Source of the DNA: Sympetrum striolatum
Taxonomy: Eukaryota; Arthropoda; Insecta; Odonata; Libellulidae
DNA length: 64,000 bases
Assembly (NCBI GenBank): GCA_947579665.1
Contig: OX388349.1
Span: forward strand, 73,350,841-73,414,840
Direction of reading: 5' to 3'
The position numbers and the translations under genes are program-made. Below are positions 1 to 11,249 of the stretch, in pieces (the first letter of the stretch is position 1; every line of letters begins with the position of its first letter). The notes below the pieces were generated by a model. It searched no databases, was not told where the DNA came from, and worked only from the letters and a program-made list of their open reading frames with translations.

Positions 1-757
1 AGGACAGATGGTAGTCATTATAACGTGGGAGACTCATGCGTACCAACAGATAAGGTCATTCGATATCTTGGGACCACCTTCAATAATTACCTAACACTTG
101 TTAGAGCTATGATTGAGTACGGCGATAGCATTTGAGACCCACACCAAAAACGACTCACAGACAAATTACAAAATGTTCAAAGCAGCAAAATTCGTCTTGG
201 GTAGATATGGGAAGTCGGATAGCGTCACTTCAATGGTCAAAGAACTTAGTTGGAAAGAAGTATAATATAAAAGTCATATAAAAATGTTAGGGGAATATAT
301 ACAAAACAATAACTGGAAAGTCTTCGTTGAAAGAATTAAACAATCGGCTCAGGGAACCGGGTTACCTCGGGAGTAACGTTCACCACCATAAATTCGCTAC
401 CCTTAAAGAGAGAACAGATATTTGTGAATATTCATTTCTTAATCGGGGAATAGTAGAATGGAAAAAAATACCTGGAGAAGCTTTCGAACCTTTCCCCCCT
501 TCTTACAATGTATTCATCAAAAAAATTCAAACGGTTTTGTGATTTTGTTATAATATGGTTGTGATTAAAAAGAAATATAATATTGTTGTAAATCCTGAAA
601 TATTTTTGTAATTTTGTGATTATATGTAAGACTTTGGAGGGTTTTTCTTCCCGACTACGGTGAATACGGTAGATTATTTTATTTTTCCTTCCCCCTTCAG
701 GAATGACTACCACCTGGCATGGTACCTAATTGTGGTACTTAAGAATAAATAAACAAT
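1..757 (+). mobile_element. 3' end of a non-LTR retrotransposon (CR1/Jockey-type LINE)
   Basis: The window opens inside a LINE. Frame +1 gives a YNVGDS...VIRYLGTTF stretch, the usual segment downstream of the reverse transcriptase core. Near 199 follows FVLGRYGKSDSVTSMVKELSW, and at 327-542 the classical C-terminus (RTDICEYSFLNRGIVEWKKIP) ends in a stop. The stretch from about 545 to 757 looks like the 3' untranslated tail: it carries AATAAATAAA at about 745-756 and has no simple repeat after it. The 5' part lies outside the window. Frame changes and internal stops show it is dead. The clade is inferred from motif style only. Confidence 0.8.
199..542 (+). pseudogene. LINE reverse transcriptase C-terminal remnant
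   Basis: This is the C-terminal domain that follows the RT catalytic core in CR1/Jockey-like ORF2 proteins. The conserved pattern (R/K)xVxxxY...SVTxMxxxLxW is seen at about 199-270, followed by the terminal RTDxxxYSFxxRxIxxWxxIP block at 411-480. Between them the frame is interrupted by a TAA at about 262 and by a frame shift before 327. No RT catalytic residues lie in this fragment. The similar block at 24.37-24.53 kb shows that at least one other related element landed in the window. Confidence 0.75.
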
Positions 758-1363
758 TACCAGGATGTACATGTGATGTTACATTATATACACTAAGCAG
801 GAATGCACTGCCACCAGTTTCCTTCTACATATGCAAGCACGAAATTAACAGGGGAATTGTTTGGCAATTACATTCAGATGATGTAACCCTTAGTTTTTAA
901 AGATTAATTTAGTTGATTCGAAATACACGACGCAACTGTGTAACGGAAATGAAATAACGACTTTTCGAATTAAACTGGCTGCTTTCCTATTTCTCGCATA
1001 ACAACGGATTAAACATTTCGGATTCCTGGAGATAATACGTCAGTCAAAGTAACTGAATCTCCTTCAATCATTAGCTACCAATAGCTGTAATGAGGGAGTG
1101 CGGGTGGCGAGATGGGAAAGGTACTCGTCCTCTGGACCTTTTTAATGAGGACATTCGACGAAAATACAACAAAAGAAGTATTATAATTACCACCGCATAT
1201 ACCGCATATTCAGTAGCTTTATTGGTTCAAGAACAAGGCTGAGACAAAATATATTTTACCGTGTCCTTTACCAAAAGTCAAAAGAAATATATTCCATTCA
1301 TCAAGATTAAATTCGATAGATATAATTCGATTTATGCTTAGGTATAAGAGGAAGGAAAAATAT
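758..1363. other. no gene seen
   Basis: AT-rich unique-looking DNA. No recognisable coding frame, terminal repeat or RNA gene. A short duplication of ACCGCATAT occurs near 1191-1210. Confidence 0.6.
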
Positions 1364-1462
1364 TAATAATAAATTAAAAATACTGTGGAATAAGTAAAAA
1401 TTGTTCTTCTTCATCATGACATATTTCCTCAACACATCGCCAGAGAATGTGAATTTTAAAAA
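1364..1462 (+). repeat. solo tail of the 14.3-kb foldback family (Penelope/retrozyme-like)
   Basis: From AAATACTGTGGAATAAG to CATCGCCAGAGAATGTGAAT this segment matches, with scattered substitutions, the reverse complement of 14183-14265 and also the right arm at 14390-14430. The shared blocks are TACTGTGGAA, TTGTTCTTCTTC and CATCGCCAGAG. The hammerhead-like head of the family is absent, as expected for a 5'-truncated copy. Confidence 0.7.
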
Positions 1463-2925
1463 TATTAATGTCGATTCACAACAAGAAATCTAGTACAGTG
1501 ACACATACATTTCCTACGAAAATAATAAGGAAATTGCAAGTAAATGACATAGAGAACAAATTGGTCAAATAACTATAAATATAGGTCAGGCATCAGATTG
1601 AACTAGTAAGTCCATTTATGATCTCTCACTAAATTTAGAGAGATCTGTATGTTTTAATTCACAATCGTTTTAGTCTTTTCATCGAGAAAGGGAAGGCGTA
1701 AGTATCCAAAATTCGAACCGCGACAGATACGTCGGTTAGTTTAATTCCAGCTACATTTTTCATCGACTCTCCTCCGACATTTTTATCTGTGCCCATTCCG
1801 ATTTACACTGCCTCATTCCCTTCCGGCATGTTCCACCTTTCACTCCTCATCTACGACGACGTTTGGAGATCCCCGATTGTTTTTTGTTTCCGCTCTCATC
1901 GATTGGCGCGACTTTTGTGTTGAATTTCGACGAAAACACCTGAGTGAGTTCCTCCCTCCCCCGTTTCCGCTTTTGTCGCTGCGACCGTCCTTCCGATACG
2001 AATCAAAACAGATGAAGTATAGATCGCGGTGCAATACGTGGAAGCGCTCGTTGTAAAAAACGGAATGAATTAGAAGCGAGAACGCTTAAGGAAGTATTTA
2101 CGAGGAATATGACTAAGAAATGAATATAATACACTTCTGCGGATCACATGCTATTACTAAATTCATGAAAAGTGGTGAGAAAGGCGTATTAATTTTGTTA
2201 ATTTAGTTTTTCTTCGTGTCCCAGCCAAGTCACCATTTTGCACCTCTGTATAACTATGAGTTAATTTTTGTTACATTTACAGACTTCGTTATTAAAATTA
2301 AATTATAAATGATGTTCTTCGAAATCAGAACAAGTAAAATGCTGAAAAAGGTTATAGAGGTCCTCATTGTTATCGCCGAATGTCGTTTCTTATTTTAAAA
2401 TAGCTTCAAACCTTGTATCGAGCTTTCTTAATTTCTGAGTCCTATATAATTCGCCTCCATTAAAACCAATTTTGATTAATACAATATTGATGTATACGAA
2501 TCAAGCATGTTAGTTGATGTCCTATGAAATATTAAATAAGAAATAATTATGATAATATTATACAGCAGAGGTTTGGCCCTCTGCATGAAATCAGGTGATT
2601 ATAACCCACTTTTTTAAGTTATTTCCTAATCTGCTTTCGATTTTATTCTATCAAGTACCGTTTGTCAGGATTTTGATTTTATTATTTACCTCATTACACA
2701 TTTTATAATTTTAGGATACAGATAATTTTTGGCAATGGTTTATTTTATTTTGTGACTATACAGTTGATATATTGTTCCTATCATAACAGTGCTGCTATCT
2801 ACTGCTGGAATCAATAAACCCATCCCTACAGCAGTGTCTAGTTCTGCTATTCTTCAACTAAATATGACACTTTCTTATAATAGTGTTGTGCTTTAGATGG
2901 CATTTCTGTTTAACCAATGTAAAAA
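1463..2925. other. no gene seen; GC-richer block at 1780-2060
   Basis: Mostly AT-rich. The 1780-2060 block has a noticeably higher GC content and several CG dinucleotides, so it could be a conserved non-coding or promoter segment, but no TATA, initiator or coding frame is convincing. The 64-codon minus-strand frame at 1840-2034 resembles no family I know. Confidence 0.4.
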
Positions 2926-4290
2926 GTTCTTTTGCCAAATCAAAGCATGCCATTGAGTATCCGAACATCAGCGATTCGGCCAGTCCTTCACGATCATAAT
3001 ATTTGCATTCGTAAGCCACCAAATGAATGGACCATTGATGAAAAATGTATGCAGAGTTCAAATGAAGGTACTGGAGCTTCAACTAGCAGGACACTTGATG
3101 ATCCAGATTACTTGCCATCAATATCAATCACATCATTACTCAACAAGAACTCAATGACCTAGTCAGAGACCTAAATCATTCACAAGCACAATCTAAACTG
3201 CTGGCTTCACGACCACAACAATGGAATCTGCTAGAAGATGGTGTTAAATTGACTTCGTTCCGTTGATGGCAAAGCATATTTGAAATCTTTTTCACTTCTT
3301 ATTATAACATTGTTTGTCGTAATAATGTACTTGGTTTTCTTGAAGAATTGGGCAATGATCACAATCCAAAAAATTGGAGACTTTTTATCGTTTTATTCAA
3401 GCTTAGTTTAAAGGCAGTACTACAACAAGATTGAATGTGCATCCATCTGTTGCTATAGCCTACAAGAAAGAATTTCATGAAACTATCTTGCCTGACTATG
3501 ATAAATACAAGTGGAAGATGTGTGGAGATTTAAAGGTACTGGGGCATTTACTTGGTATGCAGCAAGATTACACTTAGCACTGCTGTTTCCTGTGTTTGTA
3601 GGATAGTCCTAATAAACGTGAACAATATCTTAGTGAGATATGGCCTCAGAGATAAACCTTCACTCCTGGAGAAAGCATGTGCCCTGTAGGCCGTTGGTGA
3701 AACCTGGAGATGTTTACTTCCCTCCTTTGCACTTTCAAATAGGGCTATTGAATATTTTTGTTAAAGTCTTGGACAAAGAGTGGAAAGCCTTGCATACCTG
3801 AGAGCAAACTTCCTCAAAATTAGGGAAGCCAAAGTCAAAGAGGGAGTTTTTATTGGGCCTCACAATACAGAAACTATGCAAGATTCAAATTTCGAGAGAA
3901 AATTGAATTCTACAGAAAAACGTGGTTTGAAGGCATTTAAGACGGTTTGCACTGAATTTCATGGAAACCATGAAGCAAGAAACTGCCGAAACAGTGTAAA
4001 GAATATGATAAACTGTTTTCAAAAAATAGAACTGCAATGTGTTAATAAAACTGCACTTTCTTGATTGACTCCTAGATTTCTTCACCGCAAACCTAGGGGC
4101 AACCAGTGATGAATATGGTGAATGGTTTCACCAAGACATTTCCATTATGACAAAACACTCTCTGAGAGGTGGAATTGCAGTAAGTTTGCAGAATGCTGTT
4201 GGGATTTGTAGAGAGATACAATAGAAAGTGAATACAAACGGAAACGACCAAAGAAAACATTTTAGATTTCCAGATTTGTGATAAAGTCTA
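2926..4290 (+). pseudogene. broken copy of a multicopy arthropod transposon-associated protein of unknown function
   Basis: Stitching frames gives a recognisable series of blocks: LTQQELNDLVRDLNxS...LLASRxQQWNLLEDGVKLTSFR at about 3135-3268, WRLFIVLFKLSLKAVL at about 3380-3425, a KWKMCGDLKVLGHLLG block at 3510-3560, then LRANFLKIREAKVKEGVFIGP at 3795-3860 and an RHFHYDK / WNCSKFAECCWDL / EYKRKRPKK tail to about 4260. From memory, this belongs to a large, highly multiplied protein family seen as uncharacterised genes in insects, aphids and spiders; its spread suggests a mobile element, but I know no established function. There are many stops and at least three frame changes, for example TGA at 3267, so it is non-functional. 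No terminal repeats were found around it. Confidence 0.6.
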
Positions 4291-4490
4291 CCTCGAAAGA
4301 AAAAAAGTGTCTATTGATTGGTAAAATGAACGTCATGGTTCTGGGAAATGGTGTGTGAGCTTTTTAAATCCCAATTTAAATGGCAATGAAATGACGACAG
4401 AATTTATTTTAGCAATCAAATAAAGTTATACAAAATTTCGGAGTAAGTTTATCCGTAAACGATTCTGGATGAATTGATCAGTTTCATGGA

Positions 4491-4619
4491 AAGGGTTTAA
4501 GGTACTTTGCACATAAAGGCGTGCACCCAGGAAAAATGCCAAGGAAAAACGGACTTGAAAAGGCTGACAGGGCCGAGAATCGAACCCGGGATCTTCCTCT
4601 ATCCGGGAGGCTGCCTTAC
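4491..4619 (-). mobile_element. tRNA-derived SINE, 5'-truncated (family A)
   Basis: On the minus strand the segment reads TAAGGCAGCCTCCCGG, then a B-box-like GGGTTCGATTC, a CAGCCTTTTCAAGTCCG stretch and a tail containing GTGCACGCC. It closely matches 32031-32163. It begins at the same base as that copy (TAAGGCAGCC), so both lack the tRNA 5' half and A box. Confidence 0.8.
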
Positions 4620-5797
4620 GGAATTGAAATATTATAAATGTGAAATGGTAATAATCAAGTTTCAGAAAATGCGAAAGCTATAATTTACATTTTCAATGAT
4701 AATATCATAATAAATTAAATAAAACAATCATCTAATTCGTTTAAAGACACCCTTACTGGTTAGAATGAAAGTAAGAATTCTGTTACTTATAAAATATTTC
4801 CTTAAGAAATACTAGAAATTGCGAATGAACTTAATTAAGATTTTGCGTATAGATTTATGCATATAATATTTATTCTTTAGATTTTTGACTTATCTCTCCT
4901 CCATTTATATCTTCAATAATTAAATGCATAGTATACGTAGAAAAAGCTAATAAACACAATTTAATAATAGAACATAATTAATTTATTAATTAATTGTTGG
5001 GATGAAACGAAATATAAATTTAATTTGTGCTGTGATTAAGGAGTATCAGTTCTTTGGGTAACGTTTGGTTTGAAACTCCCATGGTAGGATATGCAGTGTT
5101 TTTCCTATTTCACCAACGTAAACAAAGCGAAACGCTCCTTAGACGCAGGTCCAAGTTTTGATATATCTAGCAAACTCTAGGGAATTTATTGACTTTTCAT
5201 GCATAAGAAATTCGAACCTCAAGGGCTGCGAGGAAGTTTTTATAAGTCCAAACAAATCAAAACACGAAGCTTGTTTGCTGATACATCAATGCTTCAAATG
5301 CAAATATCAAGTGAATTGTATCAAGATTTCACGACTGCGCCTGCAGCAATCTCAAAAATCCCGGAATACATTTGATCGACCAGTAGAAGAATTTTAAATA
5401 TAATTAAGGACTAAGAAGATATTTTTAAACAATGTCGTCGTGACATTGAGAAAGTTACAAACTACAGGTTTGACGGAGACGTTTATCAACTCATTCAAAA
5501 GTGTTCTACCTTCCGGTAGGGTTGATAAACAATAAAAAATCCCTATTAATCGCCATCTCCTTCATATCCTTATATTTCACCCCACCGCTTATGTCATCGA
5601 ACAACTTTTGTCTCTGTCTTCCCCTCTGTTTTTTCCCCTGAATCCTACCCTCAGTTACAACAAATGTCGGAATTGAAATAGACAGGCACTCAAATGTAAT
5701 TGAGGGTGAACCTCAGTTAAGGATGCATTTCTGTGGTTGTAAATATGAAACAAATTAGCAGTGAGACATATTTATTAAATGAAAAATTTTAAACATA
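4620..5797. other. no gene seen
   Basis: AT-rich. The 79-codon frame at 5158-5397 has no recognisable domain, and its composition matches the surrounding DNA. Nothing else could be supported. Confidence 0.5.
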
Positions 5798-5857
5798 CAG
5801 TAGAACCCCGGTAATCCGGACACTCGCTAATCCGGAACCCTCGGTAATCCGGACGGT
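5798..5857 (+). repeat. Tigger left terminal inverted repeat with subterminal motif copies
   Basis: The perfect 24-bp terminal repeat is followed by CGCTAATCCGGAA and CGGTAATCCGGAC at 5823-5856. Three spaced copies of TAATCCGGA are therefore present at this end. Confidence 0.9.
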
Positions 5858-6059
5858 CCATTGGGAGTTATGCAAACCCGCAACTTCTTCTTGTGAACAT
5901 ATAAACACGCATATTACATAGTAACAAGAAACGAGAGGTGGACAGACTATTTGAAAAATGTCTCCATTGGCTGCAATGATGTGATGGAGAGCGAAGTATT
6001 TCGTTTATTGTGATAATGCATCTAAGCTGTGATACTAATCTGAGACAGCATTTTTCCAT

Positions 6060-7089
6060 TAGAGGAATGCTTAATATGTGCGAGACTAAACAATTTCGAA
6101 AGACAATAAATGTTCAGTTGCAGCAGGGTATCACTTCTCAAAACATCACGTTCATTAAAAAGCTATGAGAGAAGAGGCGTACAAAGCAATCCTTCCTTTG
6201 GATAGACGTCCAATGAGGATGTCCATGGCATGGGCTATAGAGATCGAGGGCAAAAAAGCACTTGAGTCACACGAGAATTGTTTTTGGATTGGTTTAAAAC
6301 AGAATTCGTTCCAGCAGTACGACAACATATGAAATCCGTCAATTTACCACAACGTGCTTTATTGTTGCTTGATAATTGTTCTGGCCATCCTTCTGCAGAA
6401 GAATTGTGCACTGATGACGGTGAAATTTCCGCAATTTTTTTACCCCCTGAAACGACTGCGCTGATCCAACCCATGGATCAGAATGTTATTCAAAGCATTA
6501 AGTTAGGATATCGTAAGTTGCTTCTTACAAATATTATTTATGATCCTGTGCAGAATGAAAATTTGGAAACTGCACTGAAAAAGGTAAATTTAAAAGATGT
6601 CGTGTTCAATCTAGCTAACTCTTGGGCATTTGTGTCTAAATTATTGATCAGCAAGTCGTAGAAAAATTTACTCCCAAATTTTATTGGTTCGGAAGTTTTA
6701 GAAAATGTGCAAACTGAAGAAATTCAGCTGCGCTACTCATTAATCAGTTACAAAATTCGAAGCCAATATCTAACCCTGAAGCTCTCCGGTGGGCTGATGA
6801 GGCTGACGACAGTTTGGCTCGAAACGAAGCTTAAACAGATGAAAAAATTATCAGAACAGTAACGGCGGAAGATGATGATGATGACGACGACGACAACAAT
6901 CCTGTATACTCCGTCAAAATTTCTCATTCTGAGGCTTTGGCGGAACTCAGTACATCATTAAAGTGGGCCGAGGAGCAAAATTTCAAAGCACATGAAATTA
7001 TGCTCTTTAGACGTTTTAGAAACCGCGCACTTGATTTAAAAATAAGAACGGTCGCGCAAAAGAAAATAACTGACTTTTTTGCTCGCTGA
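6060..7089 (+). pseudogene. Tigger/jerky-like transposase remnant
   Basis: A DDE-superfamily transposase relic. The clearest block is 6278-6660: LFLDWFKTEFVP, RALLLLDNCSGHPSAEEL (second catalytic Asp, DN), and AIFLPPETTALIQPMDQ with the following acidic region, all diagnostic of Tigger/jerky proteins. Just upstream QKST*VTREL shows a Trp codon turned into TGA at about 6262. The C-terminal part (6810-7089) carries a run of Asp codons and ends KKITDFFAR before TGA, a typical family ending. The N-terminal helix-turn-helix and CENP-B-type DNA-binding domains and the first catalytic Asp are missing between about 6130 and 6230. Stops at 6659 and about 6833 also break the frame. It is inactive. Confidence 0.88.
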
Positions 7090-7198
7090 TAATATTTATT
7101 CACTTTACATGTTGTAATATCTTAAGTAATATATACATGCATTATCTGTACAATATAATTTTTGAGAAAAAATGTTTTTTACGTTATTTTTTGAAAAC

Positions 7199-7272
7199 CT
7201 CGCTAATCCGGAAACCCCGCTAATCCGGACGCTTATGTGCCTGAATTCGTCCGGATTACCGGGGTTCTACTG
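7199..7272 (-). repeat. Tigger right terminal inverted repeat with subterminal motif copies
   Basis: The 24-bp terminal repeat is 7249-7272. Two further direct copies of CGCTAATCCGGA lie at 7201-7230 in the opposite orientation to the terminal repeat. Confidence 0.9.
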
Positions 7273-7589
7273 TATTTATCATTTTTTTCTTTTGATACTA
7301 CCATAAATAAATTTCTTTACGTTGTTAGTCATCTCATGGAAGTTATTGCTATAGTACGACTGCAAAAGGAGTCCATGTTAAAATTTAAAATATCTTCATC
7401 ACACTGAGCTATATGTATTTTTAAACTGCTTGAAAGTACGACTATCCTGAAGTTCAGCTACTAGCAATGCAAGTATGGGTACTGAATTGCATAATCTTGA
7501 GGATAAGGGGAAATTTTTTACGCATGCGATGCTTCAACTAATCTAAAGAAGTCACAAATACACCTTAAGCTGTCAAATATTAAACCAGG

Positions 7590-7628
7590 TCTGACGTACG
7601 TTTCGCTGCCTTTGCAGCATCTTCAAAA
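7590..7628 (-). ncRNA. hammerhead-ribozyme-like motif A
   Basis: On the minus strand: TTGAAGA (7620-7626), one base, a 5-bp hairpin GCTGC/GCAGC with a 4-base loop (7605-7618), GAAA (7601-7604), the palindrome ACGTACGT (7594-7601) and then C. This follows the hammerhead core order CUGANGA - helix II - GAAA - helix III - UH. C3 is T, and one extra base precedes helix II. The palindromic helix III fits a dimeric, short-stem-III hammerhead as known from Penelope-like elements and retrozymes. Activity is doubtful. Confidence 0.45.
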
Positions 7629-8449
7629 AACCAGCTGTGACTCTTTATTGAACTTCAACTAGTCAATCAATCAACCTACCTTAGGTTCAATTATGCTAAA
7701 TTAATATAAATTACGGCCCTCGAAACCCTTTGACCATAAATAAATGTATAGCCATAAGTAAGTAGGCATACATCTTCACCTGATACTTTCAAGCTGGTGG
7801 ACCCAAAGGTTTAACAATTTGCATATCACCCAGCAACACGAATGTGTGGTAGTGTTTAAAAGTTTTTCAACAGCGGAGGTCATTTACACACATCTGGAAT
7901 AAAATCCGGGACTGCTTTCAGCACTGGATAAAGTTCTACCCATTTTGATATCCGGAAGGCTGTCAAACTTCTTGGTGAAGATTTTGTGTGCAGCTTGTAC
8001 TAGTGCATTTGTATACCAAAGTAGTATGACCAAATTATTGATAAAGAACACAAAATGAGATAACTTGCAAGATTTTAATGAAAAAAAATAAAACTAGACA
8101 AATTTTGATGTGATGATGAGACTGTTATAGAGAGTGAGGTACCAACCGGTCTTCGGGCTGAATACTTTTCCTCCGGTATAGGATACTAAGAGCTTACAGA
8201 GAGGAATGAGGTTCATTAGGCAGGATGAGGAGTGAGGTAGTTTGCCATTGCTTTCCTCACTGAGCCAGAATGCTATAAAAGCGTAACATGTCCACGCAAG
8301 TGGAGCATGATTATTGTATGAGTAACACTTTTCTTGGCACTCCGTACGGAGAGACCAAAATCAGTGCAATTATTCACTCATACCTCGGTAGCTTTAATTT
8401 CATCACAGCCATGATCACGACTGGGACAAAAGAAAATGAAAGATATATT
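7629..8449. other. no gene seen; possible dispersed repeat at 8110-8300
   Basis: AT-rich DNA. The stretch around 8130-8280 (CCGGTCTTCGGGCTGAATAC ... TTTGCCATTGCTTTCCTCACTG) looks like an interspersed repeat I recall from insect sequences, but there is no second copy in the window to support it. Confidence 0.3.
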
Positions 8450-9250
8450 TTTCTCTACCCTGCACCAAATAACAAATGAAAGTAGTCCATTCATCAGAGT
8501 ATGGAAGCAGGAAAATGGAGGTAGTACCTCCTCATCAGCCAATTGTCTCCACTCTCAGATGGAGACTTGTAAGGACGATTCAAACGCGTTGGACCCGTTT
8601 AAATCTCCACCACTGTCGCCTTCCGCATTGCATTGGGTTGGTTCGCGATGACTTCTCCTTGAGCGCGCGATCCTCTTTCCTCTTCAGGCTCTGCCGACGC
8701 TGCGGTATTGGTATCCATAGATGAAGAGGTACCGGATGACGCCCTTGACCACTTCATGTCATCCACAGATATTTCAGAAGGTCTCGCCTTCTCCCCTTTT
8801 TCGGAATTGCTTTCTCCTTCGATCAAACCGTCTCCAGTACACCGCGCCGATCTGCTTACCCGCTGGCAGAGCTAACAGCAGCTTCGTAGATGCCTTTGTC
8901 CGCTGCACCGGGTCGCTGGCGTCTCTTTTCGATATTTCGGGGGCTTAACGTTCCTTACAAAGAGGGACTGTTCCCTTTTCAAAATTCTTGGACACCTAGT
9001 CGATCCCTCGCCACTCGGACTGGCGTAAGAATGCACCCGTGGTGCGGCAGCTGTTGACGACCCATCTCTCTGCAGAGGTCTCCGAGATGGTTGTGTAGTG
9101 TCCGATGGGAAGCGGCCATTCCGTTTTCTGCACTTTGGTACAGCCATTTTGATGTTCCACTTGGAATTAAATGAGTCTCTGGAGGACCTATGGCTTCATT
9201 TATCGCAAATTCCACCAAAGAACGGAAAATCTCTTTGATAATGTCCAAAA
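8450..9250 (-). pseudogene. GC-rich coding-like relic, family unknown
   Basis: This block is much richer in GC than its surroundings. On the minus strand two frames are long: one runs from 9147 to 8599 with a single in-frame TAG at 8869-8871 (about 180 codons), the other from 9248 to 8979 (89 codons). The first frame is rich in Arg, Ser, Glu and Pro, with an acidic, Ser-rich C-terminal part and no predicted membrane segment. I recognise no domain. It could be a gag/ORF1-like fragment of a retroelement or a decayed host exon. The overlap of two open frames may simply reflect low stop-codon chance in GC-rich sequence. Confidence 0.3.
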
Positions 9251-10068
9251 TTCCTTCAATTATAGCAAATCTTTGTCAAATGGTGCAGGCGTGAACACGT
9301 CTTGAACGATTGTAGAGATAGCTATTTGAGTTTCTAGTCTTTGCCTTGGGGAATATTCGGAATAAAAGTTCAAAAAAGTTTTCCTTGGTCTATATCATTT
9401 TTTTATATTTGCCTTCTCTAATAAAGCAAGCAAGGCTTGCGTGTCCCTATGACATAAAGAGCTAGCCTAGCTGTAACGTATTTCCTGGTAGGGTCACCCA
9501 AACCAGACAGTTCAATAAGTAGGGGCCAGACGAAATGTAGTCCTTGAAGCGTCTCTACCTCAGTGAGGCGGCTGCAAAAGCGTATGTACTCCAGTGCGGC
9601 GGTCAAAATGAATATTAGTGACAAAATAGCAGTGAAACAAGCACGGCAGTGATGGGAGTAAAGCCATAACTGGCGTCATTCAAATAAAACCCTTACACTA
9701 GGAACGGCAAGAAGATAGAATATGGAGACGAGGGTGGGGGCAATGCTCGAAAGGGGAAGTTGAAAAATGTAAAGCTAGAAATAAAGAGGTGAAACATTAA
9801 TATACTACGGTTATCCAAACAACAAATTGAGAAGGGAAAAAATAAGGATAAGGAACAGTGGTGGAAGGGACAGTGTAGAGACACAGAAAAGCTTACGGAA
9901 AGCGGGAGGGTCGACTGATGGAATGGAATACTCCACCGATACAGATGTAATTTAAGTGCACTGAGGTATGGGAATGCAAAGTATTTTAAATTTAAAGACG
10001 TGCTATATTCACAAAAAACACTTCAGGAGACTGACTGAGACTGCCCCCGAACGGCTTTTTAGAATGTT
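9251..10068. other. no gene seen
   Basis: Mixed composition. Two small minus-strand frames (9418-9624, 9693-9884) have no recognisable content; the second is read from a purine-rich top strand. Confidence 0.5.
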
Positions 10069-10200
10069 CTGGCTCGATAGCTTAATTGGTAGAGTAACTG
10101 ACCGGCAATCGGGAGGTCTGGATTTGAGTCCCAGTCTTGTCAGACTTTCTCCAAGGTGCAAAGTAATCTCTACTTTGAACTTTGTTATAATTACTTTTAT
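10069..10200 (+). mobile_element. tRNA-derived SINE (diverged)
   Basis: A tRNA-like head GGCTCGATAGCTTAATTGG carries an A-box-like TAGCTTAATTGGTAGAG at 10077-10093 and a B-box-like GGATTTGAGTCCC about 35 bases further on. It is followed by TTGTCAGACTTTCTCCAAGG and GTGCAAAGTAATC, which recall the CTGTCAGACTTTTTTCAAG and GTGCAAAGTCACC body of family A at 32.1 kb. It therefore appears to be a related SINE with a different tRNA head. No target-site duplication was identified. Confidence 0.75.
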
Positions 10201-10239
10201 TGCAACAGCTATTACTTAAGCTATTAATCAAACGAATCA

Positions 10240-10510
10240 TATTTATACGAGTTTGCATTCTGCAAGCAAACTGGCCGCATATTACGTAACGGAATATGCG
10301 GCCATTATTAATAGAATATTTTTTCGAGCATTTATTTCGTAGAATATTTGCCTTGACCTAGTGTTGAACAAAGGATAATCCTCGAAGATGTCTGGGGAGC
10401 ATTCGTTGGATATGCATGACTTCCCTCGAATTTAATCCCTCAAATTCTCCAGTAAATGCCTCCAAAAATATCCGAATATCCCCTCAATGCATTCTTTTTT
10501 TAAGCGGTAC
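10240..10510 (+). repeat. dispersed repeat family C copy with hairpins
   Basis: Contains the hairpin GTTTGC-ATTCTGCAA-GCAAAC near 10252, then a perfect 11-bp inverted repeat GGCCGCATATT/AATATGCGGCC at 10273-10303 with a 9-base loop. From 10341 comes the family block ATATTTGCCTTGACCTAG, GAAC, AAGGATAATC. The block recurs at 15252 and 37617, and the first hairpin recurs at 36820 and, diverged, at 17395. Confidence 0.65.
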
Positions 10511-11249
10511 GTAATTATTTATATATATTGTAATCAATATAAATCGATGTGAGTATATATGTTCCAGATAATTTAGAAAACTAGATGTCGCACAATGTTC
10601 AAACTTTAAAATTGTTAAATGTCTTCTCTGCGATGATCGTAGGCATTTGTTATCCAGGGTGCCTCGGTTCGACTATAAACATGTGAAAGGGTTTGTATAA
10701 GAAAGACGCGTAAAGTTCATTTTAATCGTTGCAGTCTTTATTTCAATTGAAAATTTAAATTAGAAAGAAACATTCGTAGGAAGTTGAAGCAAGCGCCAAA
10801 TGAAGGAAAATTGCATAAAAAGTCTTACTTTTTGTCGTGGTATATTGTTTAGAATTCGAAATACGATTATTTTTATAAAATACGTTAATACAATAATATT
10901 GTATTGAAATTTTGCGGTTTTAAACAACCCATCCCAATGACGAATGAGGTGATTGTTGATTCTGAGCTCATACGTTTATCCAAACAAATACATAGAGAAT
11001 TAATTTTCAGTTAAAACTTATGCTGAAAATGAGAGATAGACTAAGTGGGAAATATATGAGAATTATATGAGATTTAAATATTTGCAGTTACGAACCCTTT
11101 GAGAATCTCGCAGACAAATATACGAACATTTTAAAAAATTAAAATTTTGTTTAAGCGTTCGTAGCAACCAAATTTTATTTATATCAACGTAATTCTTTAC
11201 TGACTTTTCCGTGAACCGGTTTTATAATACTGGAACAATTCAACAGAAA
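10511..11249. other. no gene seen
   Basis: AT-rich. A short palindrome ACAATAATATTGT lies near 10893. Nothing else supportable. Confidence 0.5.

Larger units (their letters stand above)
5798..7272 (+). mobile_element. Tigger/pogo-type DNA transposon, internally deleted
   Basis: The 1475-bp element is flanked by TA on both sides (5796-5797 and 7273-7274). The terminal inverted repeats are 24 bp and identical (5798-5821 and 7249-7272, starting CAGTAGAACCCCGG). The inner sequence repeats the motif TAATCCGGA several times near each end, which suggests multiple transposase-binding sites. The internal coding relic belongs to the jerky/Tigger DDE family. Autonomous family members are usually over 2 kb, so a central deletion is likely. 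Confidence 0.93.

Noticed and set aside
10240..10510. Helitron 3' end
   Set aside because: A hairpin is present, but there is no CTRR terminus after it and no AT/TT insertion boundary could be defined.
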